From contig CANGPX010000012.1 in the NCBI GenBank assembly GCA_947456095.1, forward strand, positions 1 to 33,154: DNA of 33,154 bases, read 5' to 3'. Positions 7,366-15,273 of this stretch are shown here, piece by piece. The stretch's first letter is position 1. Every line of letters begins with the position of its first letter. The DNA is from Acidimicrobiaceae bacterium (lineage in GTDB: Bacteria > Actinomycetota > Acidimicrobiia > Acidimicrobiales > RAAP-2). A model generated the notes under the pieces. It worked only from the letters and a program-made list of their open reading frames with translations. It did no database searches and was not told the DNA's origin. The translations under genes and the position numbers were made by a program.

Positions 7366-8030
7366 ACCAACGGGCTCGTTCGCTCAAGCATTTCGACTGC
7401 TTGACGGACTTGCCAGTCGTGGTCCACTCGACAACGGTTGAGCGCCGCGTCAACGTCATCGCCCTCGAAACTCGCGAGGGCCACGACAACTCGTCGCCGG
7501 ATGTTGGGCTTGTCATCGAGGCACGAAATGATGGTGGAGCGGCCTGCGTCGTTTCCAATGGCACCGAGTGCAGCGACTGCGGCTTCACGGCACCTCGGGT
7601 CACTGTGGTTGCGGGCAAGGTCGCACAATCGCTCGAGTGCTTCTTTGCTCTGGCGTTCTCCAATGGCCCAGCAGGCGCTGTCGACCACGAGTGGATCATC
7701 ATCGTCTAGGGAAGTCAGCAATGCCGAAATGAGCGTGGACTTCACCCCACGACCAGTAACGGTGCTCGAAAGTTCAAGTGCTCGGCGACGCACTCGCGCA
7801 TCAGGATCCTTGAGGGCGGCCACAACGGTGGCAACGCTCACTTCATGAAGGCGAGCGAGTGCATTGAGCACGGCAACGCGCACAACTGGGTCTTCATGGT
7901 TGGCTTCACGAGCAACTGAAGCGAGGTCTCCACCGAATCCTGCAGCGATGACGCGTTCACGAGCCGTAGGCTTCGGCCGACGTTGCTTCGGTGCGCTTTG
8001 GCCGAGTTTTTTGGGAAGGTGGTCGACCAT
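7362..8030 (-). CDS. HEAT-repeat protein
   Basis: This is a 222-aa soluble protein made of about six helical repeats after a basic N-terminus (KKLGQSAPKQRRPKPTARER). Repeats include DPVVRVAVLNALARL, DPDARVRRRALELSS, DPLVVDSACWAIGE, DPRCREAAVAALGAIG and KPNIRRRVVVALASFEG, each with the D-P-x-V-R-x-x-A pattern of HEAT/PBS-lyase repeats. Such proteins are scaffolds; in this case the partner is unknown. The ATG at 8030 shares bases with the ATG of the divergent protease gene and has no visible ribosome site, so translation may be leaderless. The stop overlaps that of the MreB-like gene by 4 nt. Confidence 0.8.
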   Translation of the reverse strand: MVDHLPKKLGQSAPKQRRPKPTARERVIAAGFGGDLASVAREANHEDPVVRVAVLNALARLHEVSVATVVAALKDPDARVRRRALELSSTVTGRGVKSTLISALLTSLDDDDPLVVDSACWAIGERQSKEALERLCDLARNHSDPRCREAAVAALGAIGNDAGRSTIISCLDDKPNIRRRVVVALASFEGDDVDAALNRCRVDHDWQVRQAVEMLERTSPLV

Positions 8031-9102
8031 GGGGTTAAGTATCGCCGGTCAACGACCGCCACGCGGGCGAATCGTGCGACTCCTCGGAGTCTCGGCAGTG
8101 CTCATCGCTGCCGTGAGCATTGCTGCAGCGGTTCACGTTGACACCTATGCGTTAACACCAGGCTCGGCAACGCCAGTTGGCCCTCGGATGACCTTCACCC
8201 CACCACAACCCAAGATTCGCGGCCAAGTGGCCATGGTTGACGTCAACATTTCGCAGATGACTGCGCTGTCACGATTCATTGCTGAACTCACTGGCGGCCC
8301 GAGACATTTCCCGGGTTCAGCATTCGGATTCACTGGAAACAGCGGCCTCAAGAAGTACTTTTCCCAGTCGTTTCTGACAATGGATCAAGCCAAACACGAC
8401 GCCGTCATTGCCGCCTTTCGAGCAGCGGATCAACCCATTTCAGCTATCACCACCGGCTTGCTTGTCTACGACGCCACACCAAAGTCATCACTGCACCTCG
8501 GAGATTTTCTCGAAGCAGTCAATGGCCGAGAACTCCGCACCAGCTGCGATCTTGCCACTGTTCTCGGTGGAACGAACACAATGGTGGCAACTGTTCGACG
8601 TGGACACCTCAATCAAGCAACAGGAGCGCTGCGCTTCAGCCCGCCGACTTCGGTAACGCTCAAGCCTGTTGGCCACGAAGAGTCGTTGGTGACCTATCAG
8701 GCAGGCCCCTGTGCAAGTGCGCCAACGACGAGATTTGGCATTACCTCGGTCAACCCGGCCCACTTGGAACACACCATCCCTGCGGTGTCGATTGACACCA
8801 CAGCAATTGGTGGGCCCTCAGCCGGGTTTGCCATGGCGCTTTCTCTCACCAATCAACTGCTGAATGGTCGACTCTTGGGTGGTCGTTCGGTCGCGGCATC
8901 GGGCACCATTGACCAAGATGGCGCAATTGGCGATGTTGGAGGGGTCCCGGAGAAGGCCATAGCCGTTGGCAGGGCTAACTTCACGTGGTTCTTTGTCCCA
9001 AAGTCAGAGGTCGAAGCTGCTCGATCAACTGCTCCCTCGAGTGTGCATGTTGTTGGAGTGCGCTCTCTCGCAGAAGCCATTGCCGCACTGAAATCGGCGT
9101 AA
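8029..9102 (+). CDS. YlbL-type PDZ domain / Lon-like secreted serine protease
   Basis: This is a 357-aa protein. The ATG at 8029 is chosen because AAGGTGG lies about 8 nt upstream and it opens directly before a signal anchor (about residues 15-35); the longer open frame from 7864 is antisense to the HEAT gene. A PDZ-like region follows (about 145-190, LLVYDATPKSSLHLGDFLEAVNGREL). The C-terminal S16 Lon domain has the catalytic Ser264 in GGPSAGF and Lys309 in VPEKAIAVG, 45 residues apart as in Lon. There is no ATPase module. The protein is membrane-anchored with the active site outside the cytoplasm. In Bacillus, YlbL clears the division inhibitor YneA; in Mycobacterium the homologue (Rv3194c) lies beside UPF0182. 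Substrates here are unknown. Confidence 0.88.
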   Translation: MGLSIAGQRPPRGRIVRLLGVSAVLIAAVSIAAAVHVDTYALTPGSATPVGPRMTFTPPQPKIRGQVAMVDVNISQMTALSRFIAELTGGPRHFPGSAFGFTGNSGLKKYFSQSFLTMDQAKHDAVIAAFRAADQPISAITTGLLVYDATPKSSLHLGDFLEAVNGRELRTSCDLATVLGGTNTMVATVRRGHLNQATGALRFSPPTSVTLKPVGHEESLVTYQAGPCASAPTTRFGITSVNPAHLEHTIPAVSIDTTAIGGPSAGFAMALSLTNQLLNGRLLGGRSVAASGTIDQDGAIGDVGGVPEKAIAVGRANFTWFFVPKSEVEAARSTAPSSVHVVGVRSLAEAIAALKSA

Positions 9103-9155
9103 TCAACCCTCAAAATGACAGGGCAAGAAGGGTGCGACAGTCGTAGGCTGTCACT

Positions 9156-10778
9156 ATGACTGATGAACGCGCCACGATCTCTTCTGCCCGGCTGAGCGCA
9201 TCTGATGTCGTTCGACATTCCTTTGGTGTGGTGCGACGAGGATTCGATCCAGCCGAAGTCCGATCATTTCTTGAGTTGATTGCGAAAGAACTGCAATCGG
9301 TTGAAGCCAGAGAACACGATTTGCGTCGCCAAATTGCTGAAGCCGAAGAACGGGCCAAGAACCCTGTTCTTGACGAATCAACCTTGACTGCCGCCCTTGG
9401 TCAATCAAGTGCTCGGGTGCTCCGCAACGCTCATGAAGAGGCTGCTCGCATCACCGAGCGTGCTGAGCAAGCCGCAGGCCAACAACTTCGTCAAGCCCAA
9501 CTGCAAGCAGCTGAACTTGACGTCCAATCAGAGTCAACCATTGGTGCGCGCATCGCTGAAGCAGAACTGCTGGCGAGTTCACTTGAACAAACATCTCGCG
9601 TTGATGCCGAGCAACTCTTGCAATCGGCCCGCAACGATGGCGAGACACTTGTCGCACATGCCCGCGAACAAGGCCGGGCCATGGTGGAACAAGCCCAAGA
9701 GGCTCGTCGTCGGGTTCTTGAAGACATGGACCGTCGCCGTCGCCGGATGCACGTGCAAATTGAGCAACTCCGCGCGGCAAGAGATGAACTTGCCTCAGCA
9801 GTAGTGGGGGTGCGAACTGCGGTTGACCGCATCACTGATGAACTCTCGCACTCTGACGAAGATGCTCGCCTTGCCGCAATGGAAGTTGCTCGTCGTCAGC
9901 CAACACTCGAAGGTCTGAGCGATGATGAACTTGCCATCATTGCTGGTGATGAAACCGATGACCCAGGTCCTCTTGTTGATGAACTGTTCGCCAAGATTCG
10001 TGCTTCGGTGAGCAGTGAACAAGAGGCTGAGGCAGAAAAAGCACACGCAGCGCAATCATCTGTTGCTTCTGCTCAAGAATCCACCTCCCGTGCCGTTGTC
10101 GAGTTGCCGACTGAAGAGGTTCCCGTTGTTCCAGCACGAGACACCTCGCGCCTCATTGCAGCCCGAGATGCGGCAGTGGCTGAAAGTGTTGCGTCGCTGA
10201 CGAAGCGAGTAAAGCGTGCGCTTCAAGATGACCAAAATGCCATGCTTGAGCGTCTTCGTTCGGGCAAAGCAACCGTTGACGTGATCACCGGGGCTGAGGC
10301 AGATGAGCGGGCGCTTTATGTTGGACAAACTCTCGAAGTGCTCCTCGCAACCGCAAAGGCGGGTGCCCAATTCGCCGCCCATCCCGGCACCTCAACGGTC
10401 ACGCCAGACCCTGCGCTCATGCAGCGCCTGGCAGAGCACATGGCGGCAACGATTGTGACCCTGCTGCGACGCCACCTCGCCGATGCTGGAAACGAACTCA
10501 GCCCAGAATCGCTGTCGGCTGCGTTCAAAGAATGGCGTGGGGCTCGAGTAGACGGCCTGGTGGCAGATGTTGCCTTGAGTGCGTTTGCTTCTGGTCAAGT
10601 TGCCCTGACCTCGAACAAGGTGCGCTGGATTGTTTCGGCACCAGATCAGGGCTGTGCAGAGTGCGTGGCAAACAGTGCAGCAGGTCCTCGATTCGCCTCC
10701 ACAGAATTCCCTTCGGGCCACCGCCACCCACCAGTGCACGCAGGATGTCGGTGTGCGCTGGTGACAGCAAACACTTGA
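9156..10778 (+). CDS. DivIVA-domain coiled-coil protein with a phage-head-morphogenesis-like C-terminal domain
   Basis: This is a 540-aa protein. Residues ~10-60 (VVRRGFDPAEVRSFLELIAKEL) are the DivIVA/Wag31 N-terminal signature, which binds curved membrane and starts the coiled coil. Long Ala/Glu/Gln-rich coiled coils follow to about 240, then an acidic linker to about 320. The last ~200 residues are a separate helical domain (KRALQDDQNAMLERL onward) that ends in RWIVSAPDQGCAEC, then FPSGHRHPPVHAGCRCALV. The cysteines and histidines (C500, C503, H524, H528, C531, C533) form a likely zinc knuckle. This layout resembles the C-terminus of Mu gpF / SPP1 gp7 minor head proteins and is not known to me in DivIVA. 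The ATG at 9156 has no strong ribosome site. UPF0182 starts 25 nt after the stop. Confidence 0.75.
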   Translation: MTDERATISSARLSASDVVRHSFGVVRRGFDPAEVRSFLELIAKELQSVEAREHDLRRQIAEAEERAKNPVLDESTLTAALGQSSARVLRNAHEEAARITERAEQAAGQQLRQAQLQAAELDVQSESTIGARIAEAELLASSLEQTSRVDAEQLLQSARNDGETLVAHAREQGRAMVEQAQEARRRVLEDMDRRRRRMHVQIEQLRAARDELASAVVGVRTAVDRITDELSHSDEDARLAAMEVARRQPTLEGLSDDELAIIAGDETDDPGPLVDELFAKIRASVSSEQEAEAEKAHAAQSSVASAQESTSRAVVELPTEEVPVVPARDTSRLIAARDAAVAESVASLTKRVKRALQDDQNAMLERLRSGKATVDVITGAEADERALYVGQTLEVLLATAKAGAQFAAHPGTSTVTPDPALMQRLAEHMAATIVTLLRRHLADAGNELSPESLSAAFKEWRGARVDGLVADVALSAFASGQVALTSNKVRWIVSAPDQGCAECVANSAAGPRFASTEFPSGHRHPPVHAGCRCALVTANT

Positions 10779-10803
10779 GGTGATGAGGTTCTAGGCTCAG
10801 CCT

Positions 10804-13662
10804 GTGACCAATCCCACTGAAATCCCGACTGCGCCACCGACCTTGCGATTTGGTCGGCGGGGCTGGTTCATTGTTGCTGGCGTTGTGGTGCTCATTGCTA
10901 TTGGGTCGCTTCGGACCATTGCCACCATTTGGACGGACCAAATGTGGTTCGCAAGTTCGAACTTCGGCGATGTGTGGTGGTCACTGCTTCGAGTGAAGGC
11001 AGGACTGTTCTTCTCCTTTGGTGTGGTGTTTTTTATTGGGCTGCTGCTGAACCTCTATTTGGCCGATGCCATCGCACGGCGACGGGGCTTTGTTCCCGAC
11101 GACGAGGGTCTTCGCCACTTGCAGCACGTTGTGCAGCCGAAGTCCACCCGAATCTTTGCTCTCGTTGCCCTGATCTTCGGCGGCTTCGCTGGAATTGGAA
11201 CAATCTCGCAGTGGTCGGTGTATCTCGGCTTTATCCATGGAACGCCCACCGGCCAACTCGACCCAATGTTCAAGCGTGACGTTTCGTATTACCTGTTCGA
11301 TTTGCCGTTCTACGAGTTCCTCGTGCACTGGTGGGTAATGAGTGTGGCCATCATTGCCGTCGTTGTCGCTGGGTACTACTACCTCGTTGGCGGCATCTCG
11401 GCTCGAGCTGACCACGGTCGAGTTCGCCAACCCGTCAAGGTCCACCTCTCTGTTCTGCTTGCCCTCATTGCCATTGGTAAAGCAGTTGGTTACGTCCTTC
11501 AGCCCATGACCTTGCTCTCAAAGCAAGGTGGCTACGTCGAGGGTGCTGGCTACACCGATGTGCACGCTCGTATTCCAGCCATGCACTTACTCCTGCTTGT
11601 CTCCATTGGTGCCGCAGTGATCTTGCTCATCAACATCCGCCAAAAAGGCTGGGCTCTCCCGGTGATCGCTGCAGGTCTGTGGGCGCTCGTCGCCATCGTC
11701 GTCGGCGTGGCGTATCCAGCCGTTCTCCAGGCCATCAAAGTCACGCCCAACCAAGGACTTGAGAAGCCCTATATCGAGCGCAACCTGAATGCCACGAGGG
11801 CTGCATATGCATTAAATGGCATCACCCCTGAGCGCTTCGCTGGTTCGGGGAAACCAACGCCATCAGCAGTTGCAGCCTCGACGCCTTCACTTGCCAATAC
11901 TCGCCTCTGGGATCCAGACCCTGGCATCACCTTGAAGACCTTCCAAAACACCCAGTCGCTTCGATCGTTCTATGCCTTTAGTTCCATTGGACTCGACCGC
12001 TACACCATTGGAAGCGCACTGACCCCAATGGATGTTGGCGTCCGGGGTCTCAGCCCTGACCTCTCCAACCCCACGTGGGTCAACACCCACCTCGTCTACA
12101 CGCACGGAAATGGCGCAGTCTTGGCCGCTTCAAATGCAGCAAAGCCCGACGGTCAGCCGATCTTTGGTGTCTCAGATGTCCCGTCGACTTCGTCGAAGGG
12201 CTACCCAACGGTGACCCAGCCCGAGATCTACTTCCAAGAAGGTCAATCTGGTTATGTCGTTGGCAACACCAAACAAGCTGAACTTTCCTACACCTTGCCC
12301 GGTGGCAAGCAGAGCCCGCAGCACTATGGCGGCAACGGCGGCGTGCCCATTGGATCACTGGCAAGCCGTGCTGCTCTCGCGGTTCGCCTCGGTGATTGGA
12401 ACTTCCTCATCTCAGGGCAAATCACGCCCAAGTCGCGGGTGATCTTTGTTCGCAATCCCGTTGAGATGGCGGAGAAAGCCGCTCCATTTCTCACGATTGA
12501 TTCGCAGCCCTACGCAGCCATCATTGGTGGGCGAGTGACGTGGATGCTTGATGGCTACACCACCTCATCAAAGTATCCCTATGCCCAAGACGCAGCATCT
12601 CGGAACTTCATCATCCCAACCGGATCAAACCTCCAAAGTGGATTCAACTACGTCCGCAACTCGGTCAAGATCACGGTCGATGCCTATTCAGGCAAGATGA
12701 CCTACTTCGCTTGGCAGCCAGAAGACCCGCTGCTCAAGGTCTACGAAGCAGCATTTCCGAAGATGTTCACCCCATCGAGTGCAATGTCGCCGGAGTTGTT
12801 GGCTCACATTCGCTATCCAAATGACCTGTTCTCCGTCCAAGCAGCAGTCCTTGGTCGCTACCACATCGCCACTGCTTCGGCCTTTTACAACGGCCAAGAC
12901 AGTTGGAACCTGAGCCCAACTCCAGGGGTTGGTTCTTACTCACTCGTCGTCAATAACCGAGCTGCTGCGATCACCATGAATGGCGAAGTCGACCGCATGG
13001 CGCCGCTGTATCAAGTGCAGTCACTGCCAAACTCAGCTGAACAGCACTTCATGGCAACGGAAGCCTTTGTGCCGTCATCGGCGGACAACAAGTCATCGAA
13101 CCTGACGGGATTCTTGATGGTGAATTCTGATCCAGGGAAGGACTACGGCTCGATGCACCTCTACGTGACGCCAAAGAACGTCAACGTTTACGGTCCCGAC
13201 CAGGCGTCAAACACCATGTTGACCAAGCCCTCGGTGAGTCAAGCCTTCACCTTGCTTGACCAAAAAGGCTCGCAGGTGTTGTTGTCAAACCTGCTCATGA
13301 TTCCCGTTGGGGACTCGATCCTCTACATCCGCCCCGTCTACGTCACCTCGGCCAACAACATTCCGCTCTTGCGCTACACCATTGCCGAGATGAACGGTCG
13401 AGTGGGCTTTGAGACGAGCTTGTCAGAGGCAGTGGCAAAGGTGCTCCTCGCCCCAGTTCCCGATATTGGAACGGGCAATGGCGCGCAACCAGTTCCAGCC
13501 CAAGTCACGAGTCTGTTGGCTCAAGCCAACGACGCCTACGTCACAGCTCAAGCAGCCCTTCGCCAAGGCGACTTGGCTGCCTACCAAAGTGCAATGGCGC
13601 AAGTCGGCAGCCTTGTGAGCCAAGCCCAAGAGCTTCTCAAAACAGTCGTTGCCAAGGGCTAG
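10804..13662 (+). CDS. UPF0182-family membrane protein
   Basis: This is a 952-aa protein with a GTG start. The N-terminal third has seven predicted membrane segments (roughly residues 18-38, 57-80, 113-133, 168-195, 212-230, 257-277 and 281-303). The remaining ~630 residues form one large outside domain, with phrases such as IKVTPNQGLEKPYIERNL, NTRLWDPDP and a late YIRPVYV. The extreme C-terminus is Ala/Gln-rich and helical. Architecture and length match UPF0182 (Rv3193c and relatives), which is nearly universal in actinobacteria. Its role is not established; envelope function is inferred from topology. It lies downstream of the YlbL-like protease, as in Mycobacterium, with the DivIVA-like gene placed between. 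Confidence 0.9.
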   Translation: MTNPTEIPTAPPTLRFGRRGWFIVAGVVVLIAIGSLRTIATIWTDQMWFASSNFGDVWWSLLRVKAGLFFSFGVVFFIGLLLNLYLADAIARRRGFVPDDEGLRHLQHVVQPKSTRIFALVALIFGGFAGIGTISQWSVYLGFIHGTPTGQLDPMFKRDVSYYLFDLPFYEFLVHWWVMSVAIIAVVVAGYYYLVGGISARADHGRVRQPVKVHLSVLLALIAIGKAVGYVLQPMTLLSKQGGYVEGAGYTDVHARIPAMHLLLLVSIGAAVILLINIRQKGWALPVIAAGLWALVAIVVGVAYPAVLQAIKVTPNQGLEKPYIERNLNATRAAYALNGITPERFAGSGKPTPSAVAASTPSLANTRLWDPDPGITLKTFQNTQSLRSFYAFSSIGLDRYTIGSALTPMDVGVRGLSPDLSNPTWVNTHLVYTHGNGAVLAASNAAKPDGQPIFGVSDVPSTSSKGYPTVTQPEIYFQEGQSGYVVGNTKQAELSYTLPGGKQSPQHYGGNGGVPIGSLASRAALAVRLGDWNFLISGQITPKSRVIFVRNPVEMAEKAAPFLTIDSQPYAAIIGGRVTWMLDGYTTSSKYPYAQDAASRNFIIPTGSNLQSGFNYVRNSVKITVDAYSGKMTYFAWQPEDPLLKVYEAAFPKMFTPSSAMSPELLAHIRYPNDLFSVQAAVLGRYHIATASAFYNGQDSWNLSPTPGVGSYSLVVNNRAAAITMNGEVDRMAPLYQVQSLPNSAEQHFMATEAFVPSSADNKSSNLTGFLMVNSDPGKDYGSMHLYVTPKNVNVYGPDQASNTMLTKPSVSQAFTLLDQKGSQVLLSNLLMIPVGDSILYIRPVYVTSANNIPLLRYTIAEMNGRVGFETSLSEAVAKVLLAPVPDIGTGNGAQPVPAQVTSLLAQANDAYVTAQAALRQGDLAAYQSAMAQVGSLVSQAQELLKTVVAKG

Positions 13663-13698
13663 CGGCCTTGGGCAAAAAGTAGCCCCAGCCTGAAGTGC

Positions 13699-13704
13699 TA
13701 TACT
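13699..13704 (+). promoter_or_regulatory. Probable -10 element of the initiator tRNA promoter
   Basis: TATACT lies 11 nt before the first base of the tRNA, a good position for a stable-RNA promoter. No convincing -35 hexamer occurs at 16-18 bp; the best TTG-like hexamer (TTGGGC, 13668) is 25 bp away. Confidence 0.5.
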
Positions 13705-13715
13705 CAGAGTCCCAA

Positions 13716-13792
<77 letters not shown>

Positions 13793-13800
13793 TCTGAAGT

Positions 13801-13835
13801 GCGAAAGAGCCGGCCCGAAAGGGCCGGTTTTTCGC
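13801..13835 (+). terminator. Intrinsic terminator after the initiator tRNA
   Basis: The stem CCGGCCC (13810-13816), a GAAA tetraloop and GGGCCGG (13821-13827) are followed by five T residues. An outer GCGAAA/TTTCGC pairing extends the stem. This is a textbook intrinsic terminator placed 17 nt after the tRNA CCA end. Confidence 0.9.
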
Positions 13836-14098
13836 TTTCATGGGACTGCTTTACTCTCTTGTCGGTGTGAGGTGCGAGCCGTGACCCCAAAAGAGGCACC
13901 CGAACTTCAACCTTGCGGTTGCCCACCTTTACCCTTGGCCACCTTGCCGACATCTCACCTTTGTCGGCCGTGCCACTTCGACGATGAGTGAACGAAAGAA
14001 CCACGCCGGAAGTACTCAATTCCCCTTGGTTGGCAGGAAACTGTTGGTCGGCCGGCGCTCCGTTCAGGAGCGGGTGGTGCAAACCCGGTTACGCCGCC
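13836..14098. other. Intergenic region without a supported gene
   Basis: About 260 bases lie between the tRNA terminator and the stop of the NiCoT gene. A minus-strand open frame crosses it but runs through the tRNA and is not credible. A 6-bp hairpin, CGCTCC (14056-14061) with GGAGCG (14067-14072), lies 27 nt beyond the NiCoT stop and could end its transcript, but no T-run follows. I see no promoter, riboswitch or RNA gene that I can defend. Confidence 0.5.
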
Positions 14099-15193
14099 TC
14101 AGCCAACTTCTCTGTCGCTCACAACACTCAGGCGATCCTCGACACTAAAGAGCTTCCATCCAGCAAGTGCCCCACCAAAAAGCAGCACAAAACATACGAG
14201 GACAATCAGGCCAGTTTGGCTCGACGACAACGATGTGAGGGTATCCCACAGGGCGCCATGGAGATGGAGGTGGTGTGCGGCCAAGTTGGACAGTTCAATG
14301 ACGGCGACAATGACGGCGATGGAAATGGAGAGTCCAGTCACGACCACGTTGTAGAAGATCGCCCGGGCTGGTCGAGCAAGCGCCCAGGCATAGGCCACGT
14401 GCATGAAGCAGCCGTCAAGGGTGTCAAACAATGACATGCCGGCGGCAAAGAGGATGGGAAGCGCCATCACCGAGACGAGGGGTAACCCGCCAACAACAAC
14501 AGCCCCAGCCAAGACGAGGAGCCCCACTTCGCTCGCGGTGTCAAAGCCGAGGCCAAAGAGGAGTCCAACGCCAAACATCTGCCTCGGCCGAGTGATGGAG
14601 GACGTGAATCGCTGAGTGAGGCGAGCAAAGAACCCCCGTTGTTGCAAGGTTTCCTCAAAGGCTTCGACTGAAGACTCACCAGTTCGAAGTGTTCGTGCAC
14701 TGCGCAGAATTGACCGAAGGACAACCACGTTCATCGCGGCAATCGCCAGCAAGAACAGCCCCGAGACAAGGGTTCCAATGGTGGTCATCCAACTTCGAAA
14801 CGATGAACCATCGGCCAGTGATGGCCCAAGTGCATGTGCGCCAAGTCCGAGGGCAAGGGTGAGCGCGCCAACCACACTCGAGTGGCCAAGGGAAAAGAAA
14901 AACCCGACACTCAAGGGGCGCTTTCCGTCATGCAGCAGCTTGCGAGTGGTGCCATCAATGGCGGCAATGTGATCAATATCAAAGGCGTGGCGCATCCCGA
15001 GGCTGTACGCAAGCAGCCCAGTGCCAAGACCAATGGTGGTGCGGTGACTCGCTGAACTCGACGCCTGAAAGAGCAAGGTGAAACCAATCAGGTGCAAAAG
15101 ACCAATGACCGTTGTCATGGCCCAAACTTGCCGCCAGTCGCGTCGTGACCACGAAAGCGACGTCGGCGGAGCGAAGTCGTTGGTGGTGCTCAT
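14099..15193 (-). CDS. NiCoT-family nickel/cobalt transporter (HoxN/NixA-like)
   Basis: This is a 364-aa polytopic membrane protein with about eight membrane segments. The defining motif of the family, RHAFDIDHIAAIDGTTRK (68-85), carries the metal-binding His69, Asp72, Asp74 and His75. The second signature LGFDTASE (215-222) and the GHSSVV segment (103-108) are also present. These permeases import Ni2+ or Co2+ with high affinity, supplying enzymes such as urease, hydrogenase or B12-dependent enzymes, none of which is nearby. The ATG at 15193 is preferred to a GTG at 15241 because the extra 16 residues look non-conserved; neither has a strong ribosome site. No cobalamin or nickel riboswitch is recognisable upstream. 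The gene is divergent from the RsbW-GNAT gene. Confidence 0.88.
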   Translation of the reverse strand: MSTTNDFAPPTSLSWSRRDWRQVWAMTTVIGLLHLIGFTLLFQASSSASHRTTIGLGTGLLAYSLGMRHAFDIDHIAAIDGTTRKLLHDGKRPLSVGFFFSLGHSSVVGALTLALGLGAHALGPSLADGSSFRSWMTTIGTLVSGLFLLAIAAMNVVVLRSILRSARTLRTGESSVEAFEETLQQRGFFARLTQRFTSSITRPRQMFGVGLLFGLGFDTASEVGLLVLAGAVVVGGLPLVSVMALPILFAAGMSLFDTLDGCFMHVAYAWALARPARAIFYNVVVTGLSISIAVIVAVIELSNLAAHHLHLHGALWDTLTSLSSSQTGLIVLVCFVLLFGGALAGWKLFSVEDRLSVVSDREVG

Positions 15194-15273
15194 TTGTCTA
15201 TTCTGCCCGGTTGCACCTGCCTCCCCGGTCAATGCGGTCACTAGGATCTGGCAGGCACAAAGGGGAAACTGCC

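Noticed and set aside
7864-8028. 55-codon extension of the YlbL-type protease
   Set aside because: It lies antisense to the HEAT gene and would bury the signal anchor; the ATG at 8029 has a good ribosome site.
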